A stretch of DNA of 64,000 bases from Zhengella sedimenti (GCF_046506625.1 NZ_JBKFFP010000002.1:62001-126000); one strand, 5' to 3'. Positions 1 to 8,209 are shown, counted from the first letter of the stretch. Program-made: numbers and translations. The notes: generated by a model not told the origin, from the letters alone.

Positions 1-1
1 C

Positions 2-436
2 GGTGGCCCCGAGGCCGTGCTCCAGTCGGCGGCCCTGCCATGGCGCAAGTCGGGCAAGGGCATCGAGGTCATGCTCATCACGAGCCGCGGAACCGGCAGA
101 TGGGTGCTGCCCAAGGGCTGGCCCGAAAAGGGCGAGACGCTAAGCGAATCCGCCGTGCGTGAAGCCGCCGAGGAGGCCGGCATCGAGGGACAGGCGGAGG
201 ACGACAAGGCGGGCATCTATTTCTACGACAAGGTCCTGCGCAACGGCGTGATCCGGCGTTGCGAGGTGCATGTCTTCCCGCTCCGCGTCCGCAAGCTTGC
301 AAAGACCTGGCCCGAACATGGCCAGAGGGAGCGCAAGTGGTTTGCCCCCGGCAAGGCGGCTGCGCTGGTCGAGGAACAGGATCTGGCCGAGCTGATCGCC
401 GAATTCAGTGGAAAACCCCGCCAGACCACGGCCTGA
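2..436 (+). CDS. Nudix hydrolase, 5' end outside window
   Basis: The reading frame is open from base 2 with no stop, and residues before the GTG at 17 (GGPEA) continue it, so the true start probably lies upstream of the window. A complete Nudix box is visible: G-x5-E-x7-REAAEEAGI, beginning in the segment GWPEKGETLSESAVREAAEE. The order SAALPW, TSRGTGRWVLPKGW and Nudix box is that of short bacterial Nudix proteins that hydrolyse nucleoside diphosphate derivatives such as diadenosine polyphosphates or diphosphoinositol phosphates. About 145 residues is a full domain. The substrate cannot be read from the sequence. The next gene, a phosphate transporter, begins 100 bases later and probably has its own promoter. 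Confidence 0.85.
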   Translation, partial: GGPEAVLQSAALPWRKSGKGIEVMLITSRGTGRWVLPKGWPEKGETLSESAVREAAEEAGIEGQAEDDKAGIYFYDKVLRNGVIRRCEVHVFPLRVRKLAKTWPEHGQRERKWFAPGKAAALVEEQDLAELIAEFSGKPRQTTA

Positions 437-446
437 ACTGCCTTTT

Positions 447-464
447 ATGACGGTTTTGTGACAA
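447..464 (-). promoter_or_regulatory. Candidate PhoB (Pho) box before the Pit transporter
   Basis: Read on the minus strand the site is TTGTCAC-AAAA-CCGTCAT: two 7-base direct repeats with a 4-base A-only spacer, giving the 11-base period of PhoB half-sites (consensus CTGTCAT). The repeats match 5/7 and 6/7. It lies just after the Nudix stop codon and 73-90 bases before the transporter start. PhoB control of pit genes, often negative, is known in rhizobia. The orientation opposite to the gene is a reason for caution. Confidence 0.5.
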
Positions 465-536
465 GCCCCTTGCGGGGAGGCGCACACGCGCGCTAATGCC
501 GCCCGGAACTGCCTCGAACACAGACCGGGAGCCGCC

Positions 537-2102
537 ATGGCCGGAGACAAGCCGCCGCTTCGCAAGCATACGCTGGACAAGGATCTCGGCAAGCTCACGC
601 GCATCGAGGAAGCCACCGTAACCCTGTCGCGGGGACTTGTCGCGCCCGGTGTGGCGCTGGCCTTCCTGGCCCTTTCCGCCGTTTTCGCGGCGCTCTATGC
701 GGGGACGGGCGCGGGCGCGCTGACGGTGATCGCGGCGGCGGCGATCGGCGCCTACATGGCGCTCAACATCGGCGCCAACGATGTGGCCAACAATGTCGGC
801 CCCGCCGTGGGCTCCCGCGCCATGACCATGGGCGGCGCGCTGGTGCTGGCAGCGGTTTGCGAAAGCGCGGGCGCCCTGATCGCCGGCGGCGACGTCGTCT
901 CGACCATCTCCAAGGGCATCATCGACCCGGCTACGGTGGCCGACCCCGACATTTTCGTGGCGGCCATGATGGCGGCGCTCATTTCCTCGGCTCTTTGGGT
1001 GAACCTCGCGACATGGATCGGCGCGCCGGTATCGACAACCCATTCCGTGGTCGGCGGCGTCATGGGCGCCGGGATCGCGGCGGCAGGCCTCGCGTCGGTC
1101 AACTGGCCGACGATGGGCGCCATCGCGGCAAGCTGGGTGATCTCGCCGCTGCTCGGCGGGGTGATCGCGGCCCTGTTCCTTGCCTTCATCAAGGCATTCA
1201 TCATCTACCAGGACGACAAGATCGCTGCTGCGCGCCGCTGGGTGCCGGTGCTCATCGCCATCATGGCCGGCGCCTTCGCCGCCTACCTGGCGATGAAGGG
1301 CCTGAAGAGAATCGTGAACCTGCCCGGTTCCTCCATCCTCTTCCTCGGGCTGGCCTGCGCGGTGATCGTCTGGGCGGTGGTCAATCCGATGATCCGCCAG
1401 CAATCGGAAGGCATGGAGAACCGCAACCAGTCGCTGCGCAAGCTGTTCCGCCTGCCGCTGATCTTCTCCGCCGCCCTGCTCTCCTTCGCCCATGGCGCAA
1501 ACGACGTGGCGAATGCGGTGGGACCGCTGGCCGCCGTGGTGCACACCGCGATGGAAGGCGACGTGGCGGCCAAGGTCGGCATACCGCTCTGGGTCATGGT
1601 CATCGGCGCCATCGGCATTTCCATGGGCCTGCTGCTCTACGGCCCGAAGCTCATTCGCATGGTCGGCGAGCAGATCACCAAGCTCAACCCCATGCGCGCC
1701 TATTGCGTGGCGCTGTCGGCCGCGATCACCGTCATCATCGCCTCGTGGCTTGGCCTGCCCGTTTCCTCCACCCATATCGCGGTCGGCGCCGTCTTCGGCG
1801 TCGGCTTCTTCCGCGAGTGGTACACCGCCAAATCCAAGCGCCGCCGGGCCTACCTGGAACGCAAGCAGGGCCGGCTGAAAGCAGAACGCAAGGCGATGGC
1901 CGGCAAGCTGGAGAAGACCTGGGAAGCAGCCGAAGCGCCGTGGGAGGACGAGGAGCCGGCCACGGTGCAGGAGGATGTCCAGCGCCGCCGCCTGGTGCGC
2001 CGGACGCATGCCACGACCATCGCCGCCGCATGGGTCATCACGGTGCCGGCCGCCGCCGTCCTCGCCGCCCTGATCTTCACCATCCTGCGTCTGTTCGCCT
2101 GA
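537..2102 (+). CDS. pit: Inorganic phosphate transporter, Pit family
   Basis: This 521-residue inner-membrane protein has the duplicated signature of the PiT/PHO-4 family: GANDVANNVGPAVGSRAM in the first half and HGANDVANAVGPLAA in the second, each followed by hydrophobic helices. Members carry phosphate, or metal-phosphate complexes, into the cell using the proton or sodium gradient. A hydrophilic, charged stretch rich in Arg, Lys and Glu (about residues 428-495) precedes the last membrane segment (AAAWVITVPAAAVLAALIFT), as is usual for this group. The start ATG at 537 precedes MAGDKPPL. No orfA/DUF47 (PhoU-like) gene accompanies it here, unlike the orfA-pit pair of Sinorhizobium. The Pho-like box upstream suggests control by phosphate supply. 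Confidence 0.93.
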   Translation: MAGDKPPLRKHTLDKDLGKLTRIEEATVTLSRGLVAPGVALAFLALSAVFAALYAGTGAGALTVIAAAAIGAYMALNIGANDVANNVGPAVGSRAMTMGGALVLAAVCESAGALIAGGDVVSTISKGIIDPATVADPDIFVAAMMAALISSALWVNLATWIGAPVSTTHSVVGGVMGAGIAAAGLASVNWPTMGAIAASWVISPLLGGVIAALFLAFIKAFIIYQDDKIAAARRWVPVLIAIMAGAFAAYLAMKGLKRIVNLPGSSILFLGLACAVIVWAVVNPMIRQQSEGMENRNQSLRKLFRLPLIFSAALLSFAHGANDVANAVGPLAAVVHTAMEGDVAAKVGIPLWVMVIGAIGISMGLLLYGPKLIRMVGEQITKLNPMRAYCVALSAAITVIIASWLGLPVSSTHIAVGAVFGVGFFREWYTAKSKRRRAYLERKQGRLKAERKAMAGKLEKTWEAAEAPWEDEEPATVQEDVQRRRLVRRTHATTIAAAWVITVPAAAVLAALIFTILRLFA

Positions 2103-2192
2103 GATCGGCGCGGCCGCCCGAGGGACAGGCACTGGCAGGCGGCGCGTTAACCATGGTCGCGGCGCGGTGGAAAAGTTTGGCCGCCCTCCCCG

Positions 2193-2201
2193 TTATCCAC
2201 A
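2193..2201 (+). promoter_or_regulatory. Candidate DnaA box in the nrdJ control region
   Basis: TTATCCACA is an exact match to the classical 9-base DnaA box (TTATNCACA). It lies just before the first NrdR-like box and about 50 bases upstream of a promoter-like sequence. DnaA control of ribonucleotide reductase genes is known in Escherichia coli. A single 9-mer can occur by chance, so the support is mainly its position. Confidence 0.4.
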
Positions 2202-2210
2202 TGCCCCCAC

Positions 2211-2226
2211 ATACAAGATATAGCGT
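2211..2226 (+). promoter_or_regulatory. NrdR-like box, upstream copy
   Basis: ATACAAGATATAGCGT fits the 16-base NrdR consensus (acaCwAtATaTwGtgt) at all of the most conserved positions (C4, A6, A8, T9, T11, G13). It lies upstream of the promoter-like pair at 2252-2280. NrdR is an ATP/dATP-sensing repressor of ribonucleotide reductase genes. Confidence 0.55.
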
Positions 2227-2251
2227 CACACAAGTTTCAAGGAACGAGCGC

Positions 2252-2280
2252 TTGACCGTCACGGACGAGTCGCTTTTTAT
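2252..2280 (+). promoter_or_regulatory. Candidate nrdJ promoter P1
   Basis: TTGACC (2252-2257) and TTTTAT (2275-2280) are separated by 17 bases, a good housekeeping sigma-factor arrangement. A GAGTC, which is a GANTC (CcrM methylation) site, lies inside the spacer at 2267-2271. GANTC between -35 and -10 is a feature of GcrA/CcrM-controlled promoters in alphaproteobacteria. Transcription would start near 2287, leaving a leader of about 430 bases. Confidence 0.4.
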
Positions 2281-2427
2281 GAGACGCAAGTTCGGAGTTC
2301 GGGCGTGACCGCGCCATGTCAGGCGCGTTGTCTTCCATCATTTTCCAAGCGTGAGGCAGCCGGGAACATGGGTTTTCCGGGGACGGCACAGCCGTGTCCG
2401 GAATGGCGGATTTCCGCGCTGAAAAAA

Positions 2428-2455
2428 TTGGTAAACGCGTCTTTAACACTATATT
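2428..2455 (+). promoter_or_regulatory. Candidate nrdJ promoter P2, overlapped by an NrdR box
   Basis: TTGGTA (2428-2433) and TATATT (2450-2455) with a 16-base spacer form a promoter-like pair. The -10 element lies inside the perfect NrdR box at 2446-2461, so bound NrdR would block polymerase. Confidence 0.45.
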
Positions 2456-2492
2456 TAGTGTTTGCGGGAAATCTGGACGCAAGATAGAGTTG
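2446..2492 (+). promoter_or_regulatory. NrdR box pair, 31 bases centre to centre
   Basis: Box A at 2446-2461 is ACACTATATTTAGTGT, a perfect 6-base inverted repeat and a near-ideal NrdR site. Box B at 2477-2492 is ACGCAAGATAGAGTTG, a weaker match that keeps five of the six core positions. Their centres are 31 bases apart, about three helical turns, which is the spacing usual for the paired boxes bound by NrdR. The pair points to dATP/ATP-dependent repression of nrdJ. Confidence 0.75.
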
Positions 2493-2513
2493 GATTCCCT
2501 GATCAAGGGAATC
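2493..2513 (+). promoter_or_regulatory. Inverted repeat with two GANTC sites
   Basis: GATTCCCT (2493-2500) and AGGGAATC (2506-2513) form an 8-base perfect inverted repeat with loop GATCA. Each arm ends in a GANTC motif (GATTC and GAATC), the target of the cell-cycle methyltransferase CcrM. It starts directly after the second NrdR box and about 30 bases downstream of the predicted start of P2. It may act as DNA (GcrA/CcrM control) or as an RNA hairpin. Confidence 0.4.
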
Positions 2514-2715
2514 ACGAAAAATGGGCGGGGGACTTCCGGCAGGCCGAATTCACACGGACAGAGACAGGGGCTGTCCGCAGGTTTCGGGGAGACCGGCCGA
2601 GACGAGAACGGCGGATGCCGGGGTCCAGTACCCCGGCATGGCCAGAGAGGCCGGGACGGGCCACAACATGCAGCTTCTCCGGTGCGAGGGCCGGAATACC
2701 AAGGGGACCTGACAG
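2514..2715 (+). other. Hairpin-rich untranslated leader of nrdJ
   Basis: No credible gene is seen between 2103 and 2715. Apart from the sites listed separately, the leader holds a perfect 9-base stem: ATGCCGGGG at 2615-2623 and CCCCGGCAT at 2631-2639, loop TCCAGTA. A short GGCC...GGCC repeat follows. There is no T-run, so this is not a simple terminator. A B12 riboswitch would make sense before a B12-dependent enzyme, but I could not find the conserved B12-box elements. Confidence 0.35.
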
Positions 2716-5700
2716 ATGCGCATTGAACGGCGGTTCACCACGACGGAAGGCGGAGCCTATGGCGGGCTGGAATTCCGCAAGGCCACGAGCGAAATCCGCA
2801 ATCCCGACGGCTCGGTCGTCTTCCGGCTGGAAGACATCGACGTGCCGGCCCAGTTCTCCCAGGTGGCCGCCGACATCCTGGCGCAGAAGTATTTCCGCAA
2901 GGCCGGTGTGCCCGCGCGCCTGAAAAAGGTGGAGGAAAACGACGTCCCCTCCTTCCTGTGGCGCTCGGTCGCCGACGAGGAAGCACTGGCGGAGCTGCCC
3001 GAAGACGAGCGCTACGGTTCGGAAACAGATGCGCGCCAGGTCTTCACGCGGCTGGCCGGCACCTGGACCTACTGGGGCTGGAAGGGCGGCTATTTCGCAT
3101 CGGAAGACGACGCCGCCGCCTTCATGGACGAACTGTCCTACATGCTGGCCGCGCAGATGGTGGCGCCCAACTCGCCGCAGTGGTTCAACACCGGCCTGCA
3201 CTGGGCCTATGGCATCGACGGACCCGGCCAGGGCCATTTCTATGTCGATCCCTTCACGGGCAAGCTGAAGCAGTCGGATTCGGCCTACGAGCATCCGCAG
3301 CCGCACGCCTGCTTCATCCAGTCGGTCAGCGACGATCTCGTCAATGACGGCGGCATCATGGACCTGTGGGTGCGCGAGGCGCGCCTGTTCAAGTACGGCT
3401 CCGGCACGGGCTCCAACTTCTCCCACCTGCGCGGCGAAGGCGAGAAGCTGTCGGGCGGCGGCAAGTCGTCGGGCCTGATGAGCTTCCTGAAGATCGGCGA
3501 CCGGGCCGCCGGCGCCATCAAGTCGGGCGGCACGACGCGGCGCGCGGCCAAGATGGTCGTGGTCGACATCGACCATCCCGACATTGAGGCCTATATCGAC
3601 TGGAAGGTGAAGGAGGAGCAGAAGGTCGCCGCCCTCGTCACCGGTTCCAAGATCGTCAAGAAGCATCTAGCCGCCATCATGAAGGCCTGCGTCAATTGCG
3701 AAGGCCATGACGACGATTGCTACGATCCCAAGCTGAACTCCGCGCTCAAGCGCGCCATCCGGGAAGCCAAGCGCGACCAGGTGCCGGAAAACTACGTCAA
3801 GCGCGTGATCCAGTTCGCCCGCCAGGGCTATACCTCCATCGAATTCAAGACCTATGACACGGACTGGGATTCGGAAGCCTATCTGACGGTCTCGGGCCAG
3901 AACTCCAACAATTCGGTCTCGCTGAAGGACGACTTCCTGCGCGCCGTGGAGGAGGATGGCGACTGGAACCTCGTCAACCGCATCGACGGCAAGGTGGCGA
4001 AGACGCTGAAGGCCCGCGACCTGTGGGAGAAGATCGGCCACGCCGCATGGGCTTCCGCCGATCCCGGCCTGCATTTCAACACCACCATGAACGACTGGCA
4101 CACCTGCAAGGCGGCCGGCCCGATCCGCGCCTCCAATCCGTGCTCGGAATACATGTTCCTGGATGACACGGCCTGCAACCTGGCCTCGCTGAACCTGCTG
4201 CAGTTCAAGGACACCGGGACCGGCCGCGTGCGCATCGGCGACTACGAGCACGCCGTGCGGCTGTGGACCATCGTGCTGGAAATCTCGGTGATGATGGCGC
4301 AGTTCCCGTCCAGGCAGATCGCCAAGCTGTCCTATGAATACCGCACGCTGGGCCTCGGCTTCGCCAATATCGGCGGCCTGCTGATGACCTCCGGCATCCC
4401 CTATGACAGCCCGGAAGGCCGCGCCATCTGCGGCGCGCTGACTGCGATCATGACCGGCATTTCCTATGCCACCTCGGCGGAAATGGCCGGCGAACTGGGC
4501 GCTTTCCCGGCCTACAAGCCGAACCGGGAGCACATGCTGCGCGTCATCCGCAACCATCGCCGCGCCGCCCATGGCCTCGGCGAGGGCTACGAGGATCTGG
4601 CGGTCGCGCCGGTACCGCTCGACCATGCCAACTGCCCGGATGCCGCCCTTGTCGAACATGCGACCAAGGCATGGGACAAGGCGCTGGAACTGGGCGAGAA
4701 GAACGGTTACCGCAACGCGCAGGCCACCGTGATCGCGCCGACCGGGACGATCGGCCTGGTGATGGACTGCGACACGACGGGCATCGAGCCGGATTTCGCG
4801 CTGGTGAAGTTCAAGAAGCTGGCCGGCGGCGGCTATTTCAAGATTATCAACCGCGCCGTTCCGGCCGCGCTGCGCACGCTCGGCTACCCGGAAAGCCAGA
4901 TCGCCGAGATCGAGGCCTATGCGGTCGGCCACGGCAACCTGAACCAGGCGCCGGGCATCAACCCGGCGACGCTGAAGGCCAAGGGATTCACCGAAGACAA
5001 GATCGCGGCGCTGAACACGGCGCTGAAGAGTGCCTTCGACATCAAGTTCGCCTTCAACAAGTGGACGCTGGGCGAGGATTTCTGCCTGCATACGCTGGGC
5101 TTCACCAATGAGCAGCTCGACGACTTCTCCTTCGAGATTCTGCCGGCGCTGGGTTTCTCCAGGAAGGAGATCGAGGCGGCCAACATCCATGTCTGCGGCG
5201 CCATGACGCTGGAAGGCGCGCCCTTCCTCAAGGAGGAGCACCTGCCGGTGTTCGATTGCGCCAATCCGTGCGGCAAGATCGGCAAGCGCTATCTCTCGGT
5301 GGAAAGCCACATCGACATGATGGCGGCGGCCCAGCCCTTCATCTCCGGCGCGATCTCCAAGACGATCAACATGCCGAACGACGCCACCGTCGACGACTGC
5401 AAGAGCGCCTATCTGCGCTCCTGGAAGAAGGCGCTGAAGGCCAATGCGCTCTACCGTGACGGCTCCAAGCTGTCGCAGCCGCTCAACGCCTCGCTGATCG
5501 AGGACGAGGAGGACGAGGACGACGCGCTGGAGGCCATCGTCGAGGCACCGAAGGCGGCCGCCGCGGCGGCGGTGACCGAGAAGATCGTCGAGCGCATCGT
5601 CGAGAAGGTGTCGCGCGAACGCGAGAAGCTGCCGAACCGGCGCAAGGGCTATACCCAGAAGGCCGTGGTCGGCGGGCACAAGGTCTACCTGCGCACCGGC

Positions 5701-6489
5701 GAATTCGACGACGGGCGGCTCGGCGAGATCTTCATCGACATGCACAAGGAAGGTGCCGCCTTCCGCGCGATGATGAACAATTTCGCCATCGCCATCTCGC
5801 TCGGCCTGCAATACGGCGTGCCGCTGGAAGAATATGTGGAGGCCTTCACCTTCACCAAGTTCGAGCCCGCCGGCATGGTCATCGGCAATGACGCGATCAA
5901 GAACGCCACGTCGATCCTCGACTACACGTTCCGCGAACTGGCCGTCTCCTATCTCGGCCGGCATGATCTCGCCCATGTCGACACGTCGGACTTCACCAAT
6001 ACGGCACTCGGCAAGGGCATTACCGAGGGCAAGCTGCAACCGGTCTCCAAGGGCCTGACCCGCGGCGCGGCGCTGAAGGTGGTGACGGGAACCGACACAC
6101 CCAAGGGCGCGGCCGGCGTTCCGGCTCCCAAGGGCTCCGGCCCTGCCCCGGTGCGGGCCGTGTCGGGTTCGGCGGCGGTTGCCGTGGCACCGAAATCCAA
6201 CGTGCTGGAACTGCGTGAGGAATCGACGGCCTTCAAGCGCGACTACGAGGAGCGCGCGAAGGAATTCGAGGAAGATGTCGAAATGGAGGAACTGTTCTCC
6301 GACGACGCCCAGCAGGACGCCGAGACCGCCAAGGCGGAAGCCAGGAAGGTGGAGAGCGACCGGCGCGCCAAGGCCATCATGCAGGGCTATACCGGCAATT
6401 CCTGCCCGGAGTGCCAGAACTTCACCATGGTGCGCAACGGCACCTGCGAGAAGTGCGACACCTGCGGCTCCACGTCGGGCTGTAGCTGA
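2716..6489 (+). CDS. nrdJ: Adenosylcobalamin-dependent (class II) ribonucleotide reductase
   Basis: This 1257-residue cytoplasmic enzyme reduces ribonucleotides to deoxyribonucleotides using a radical formed from coenzyme B12, so it works with or without oxygen. The length and plan match the large NrdJ of rhizobia and relatives. The N-terminal part contains the active-site barrel (PHACFIQSVSDD, KYGSGTGSNFSHLRG, NPCSEYMFLDDTACNLASLNL and ATVIAPTGTIGLVMDCDTTG). An inserted cysteine motif, CVNCEGHDDDC, lies near residues 325-340. An Ala-rich linker is found around residues 950-980. The C-terminal tail carries CPEC and CEKCDTCG motifs, which in this family bind zinc and shuttle electrons from thioredoxin. 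It stands alone after a long control region with NrdR sites and ends at a strong terminator. The start ATG at 2716 gives MRIERRFT. Confidence 0.95.
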   Translation: MRIERRFTTTEGGAYGGLEFRKATSEIRNPDGSVVFRLEDIDVPAQFSQVAADILAQKYFRKAGVPARLKKVEENDVPSFLWRSVADEEALAELPEDERYGSETDARQVFTRLAGTWTYWGWKGGYFASEDDAAAFMDELSYMLAAQMVAPNSPQWFNTGLHWAYGIDGPGQGHFYVDPFTGKLKQSDSAYEHPQPHACFIQSVSDDLVNDGGIMDLWVREARLFKYGSGTGSNFSHLRGEGEKLSGGGKSSGLMSFLKIGDRAAGAIKSGGTTRRAAKMVVVDIDHPDIEAYIDWKVKEEQKVAALVTGSKIVKKHLAAIMKACVNCEGHDDDCYDPKLNSALKRAIREAKRDQVPENYVKRVIQFARQGYTSIEFKTYDTDWDSEAYLTVSGQNSNNSVSLKDDFLRAVEEDGDWNLVNRIDGKVAKTLKARDLWEKIGHAAWASADPGLHFNTTMNDWHTCKAAGPIRASNPCSEYMFLDDTACNLASLNLLQFKDTGTGRVRIGDYEHAVRLWTIVLEISVMMAQFPSRQIAKLSYEYRTLGLGFANIGGLLMTSGIPYDSPEGRAICGALTAIMTGISYATSAEMAGELGAFPAYKPNREHMLRVIRNHRRAAHGLGEGYEDLAVAPVPLDHANCPDAALVEHATKAWDKALELGEKNGYRNAQATVIAPTGTIGLVMDCDTTGIEPDFALVKFKKLAGGGYFKIINRAVPAALRTLGYPESQIAEIEAYAVGHGNLNQAPGINPATLKAKGFTEDKIAALNTALKSAFDIKFAFNKWTLGEDFCLHTLGFTNEQLDDFSFEILPALGFSRKEIEAANIHVCGAMTLEGAPFLKEEHLPVFDCANPCGKIGKRYLSVESHIDMMAAAQPFISGAISKTINMPNDATVDDCKSAYLRSWKKALKANALYRDGSKLSQPLNASLIEDEEDEDDALEAIVEAPKAAAAAAVTEKIVERIVEKVSREREKLPNRRKGYTQKAVVGGHKVYLRTGEFDDGRLGEIFIDMHKEGAAFRAMMNNFAIAISLGLQYGVPLEEYVEAFTFTKFEPAGMVIGNDAIKNATSILDYTFRELAVSYLGRHDLAHVDTSDFTNTALGKGITEGKLQPVSKGLTRGAALKVVTGTDTPKGAAGVPAPKGSGPAPVRAVSGSAAVAVAPKSNVLELREESTAFKRDYEERAKEFEEDVEMEELFSDDAQQDAETAKAEARKVESDRRAKAIMQGYTGNSCPECQNFTMVRNGTCEKCDTCGSTSGCS

Positions 6490-6544
6490 GGACTGCTTTC
6501 CGGCGCTGCTGGCAGGCAGCGCCGGGGCTTGCAGCGAACACAGA

Positions 6545-6572
6545 AAAGGCAGGGCCACGGCCCTGCCTTTTT
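6545..6572 (+). terminator. Rho-independent terminator after nrdJ
   Basis: A 12-base stem (AAAGGCAGGGCC at 6545-6556 and GGCCCTGCCTTT from 6559) closes in a short loop and runs into a T-tract ending at 6572. It is nearly symmetrical, so it can also stop transcripts of the leftward operon that ends at 6613. Confidence 0.85.
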
Positions 6573-6612
6573 AGTTACGGAGAATGCGGGGCCGGACGGC
6601 CCCTTCCCTGCC

Positions 6613-8196
6613 TCAGCCGTCCCGCGTTTCTGAAAGGAAGGCGCGGTAGAGGTCCATGGTCGCCTCGGCGGCTTCGGGGTCCGGGTCGGGCCACCAGACG
6701 GTGGTGGGCGTCTCGCGGATTTCCACCAGTCCCGGCGGCGAGAAATCGCCCGCTTCGTCCAGCGCGTTCTTCAGCATGTCGTTGGGGCCTGCGCAGATCA
6801 GCGCCGGGCGCGTCAGCAGTGGCAGGCGGGCGCGGGTGTCATAGGAGAAGGCGGCACGATAGGCGCCGTCATAGGTCTCGCCGCTTTCCAGGATGCCGAT
6901 GGCGTAGTCATGCAACTGCCAGGCATCCGGCACGCCAAGCTGGCGGGCTGCCTCGCGTTCGACGCGGTACCAGGGCCAGAACATGAACAGGTCGCGCCGC
7001 CAGTTCCAGACCAGCGGGATGTGCATGCCCCACTTGTCCGGGCGGATCGGCGGAAAATAATTCTCCAGCAGGTCGGCCTGGAAGTCGGCGGAAATGAACA
7101 CCGGGCCTTCCATCACCAGACGCCCGACACGCTCCGGCGCCAGCAGCGCCAGTTCGAGCCCGACAAGCGCGCCGGTATGCGAGCCCCAGATGTCGATCTC
7201 GTCGATCTCTATCGCGTCGATCAGCGCCAGCATGTCCTCGGCCAGGCTCGCGATGGTGGGCCGCTCGCTCCATTTTCCCGACAGGCCGTTGCCCATGTAG
7301 TCGACCGAGAAGGCCTGGCGCCCATCCCGGGCAAGCCCCCTGACGACGGGCGCGAATTGCGACGACGACCCGCCGCCGGTGGGAATGACGAGGACCGGCC
7401 GGCCACCTGAACCGGAACGGCGCAGGTGCATCCACCCGCGGCGTGTCGGGATATCCTCGTGCCAGATACGGCCATCGGGGAGGGCCGTGGCCGGATCGGG
7501 CACGTCTTGCGGCACCGGGTGGCCGGCCGGCTCCAGCTGCCCGAGGAGGTTCGCCATGTCGGTCGTCCTGATGGCGGCGGGCAGCGGAAGGGACAGGCAA
7601 AGGTTCCACAGGGCCGCGAACCGGTCCGGGCGGACAGCGGCAGCCGTGAATGTCTGCGCCAGGCTGGCGGCATCGGGCAGGACATCGCCGGCCGTCGCCG
7701 GCTGTCCGGGATTGCCGGCCATCAGCAGATGGCGGTCGCGGATGAAGCTCCACAGGGCCTGGAGGTGGGTCCCGTCCTGCCTCGGCTCGAAGTCCGGCGG
7801 CACGATGCCGGCGTGCGCCCAGCCCTGCGCCAGGTCGGTGGCAACGCCGATGACGGAGACCGCCTGCAACCGTTCGCCAAGCATGGCGGCAAGGGGCGCC
7901 GACAGGTCGAGGCCGGCAACGGCCGCCACGGGGCGCGTCATCCAGCCCAGCGCCTCGGCCAGCGCGCCGACACAGCCTTGCGCATCCGCCGGATCGATGC
8001 CGGACGATCCGCCGATGCCCGGCAGTTCCGGGACCGTGACCCGCCAGCCCGGACAGGTGCGGGCGATGCGTCCCGCAATGCCCTCGGCGGCGTTGATCAG
8101 CCCCGGCAGGACGACGAGGTTCTCCCCCTCCCCGGCCTGCCACAGCCGGATCTGCCCGGCTGAAGTCGTGACGTAATGCGGCGTCGGCGCGGTCAT
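6613..8196 (-). CDS. Two-domain alpha/beta-hydrolase-like protein
   Basis: The 527-residue protein looks like two alpha/beta-hydrolase folds in tandem, roughly residues 1-240 and 245-527. The usual nucleophile elbow (Gly-x-Ser-x-Gly) is altered in both. The first has G95-L-D97-L-S99 and the second G338-S-H340-T-G342, so Asp and His stand where Ser is expected. The second half keeps an oxyanion-type PTGGGSSSQF loop and an acidic residue after strand 6 (AGPNDML). It is the last gene of the Liv operon, 13 bases after livF, so it probably acts on the imported compound or an intermediate. The start at 8196 was chosen for a GGAG ribosome site and because upstream residues run into livF. Substrate unknown. 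Confidence 0.8.
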   Translation of the reverse strand: MTAPTPHYVTTSAGQIRLWQAGEGENLVVLPGLINAAEGIAGRIARTCPGWRVTVPELPGIGGSSGIDPADAQGCVGALAEALGWMTRPVAAVAGLDLSAPLAAMLGERLQAVSVIGVATDLAQGWAHAGIVPPDFEPRQDGTHLQALWSFIRDRHLLMAGNPGQPATAGDVLPDAASLAQTFTAAAVRPDRFAALWNLCLSLPLPAAIRTTDMANLLGQLEPAGHPVPQDVPDPATALPDGRIWHEDIPTRRGWMHLRRSGSGGRPVLVIPTGGGSSSQFAPVVRGLARDGRQAFSVDYMGNGLSGKWSERPTIASLAEDMLALIDAIEIDEIDIWGSHTGALVGLELALLAPERVGRLVMEGPVFISADFQADLLENYFPPIRPDKWGMHIPLVWNWRRDLFMFWPWYRVEREAARQLGVPDAWQLHDYAIGILESGETYDGAYRAAFSYDTRARLPLLTRPALICAGPNDMLKNALDEAGDFSPPGLVEIRETPTTVWWPDPDPEAAEATMDLYRAFLSETRDG

Positions 8197-8209
8197 GTCA
8201 TCGCTCCGT

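Noticed and set aside
2103..2715. Cobalamin riboswitch before nrdJ.
   Set aside because: The conserved B12-box and the GGGAA-CCGGTG type core could not be found. Kept only as a finding about a structured leader.
2305..2923. Several small open frames in the nrdJ leader.
   Set aside because: No ribosome sites of note, no recognisable residues, and the region is full of regulatory motifs and hairpins.
3667..6558. A 963-codon open frame on the minus strand across nrdJ, and similar long frames opposite pit (405-2132), livJ-lyase (11502-13874), leuC-FAD oxidase (14446-17376) and the kinase-nadK region (45479-47593).
   Set aside because: They are mirror frames produced by the high GC third-position bias of the true genes. 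Their products are low-complexity, rich in Arg, Gly, His and Asp, with no domain motifs, while the opposite strand encodes clear families.
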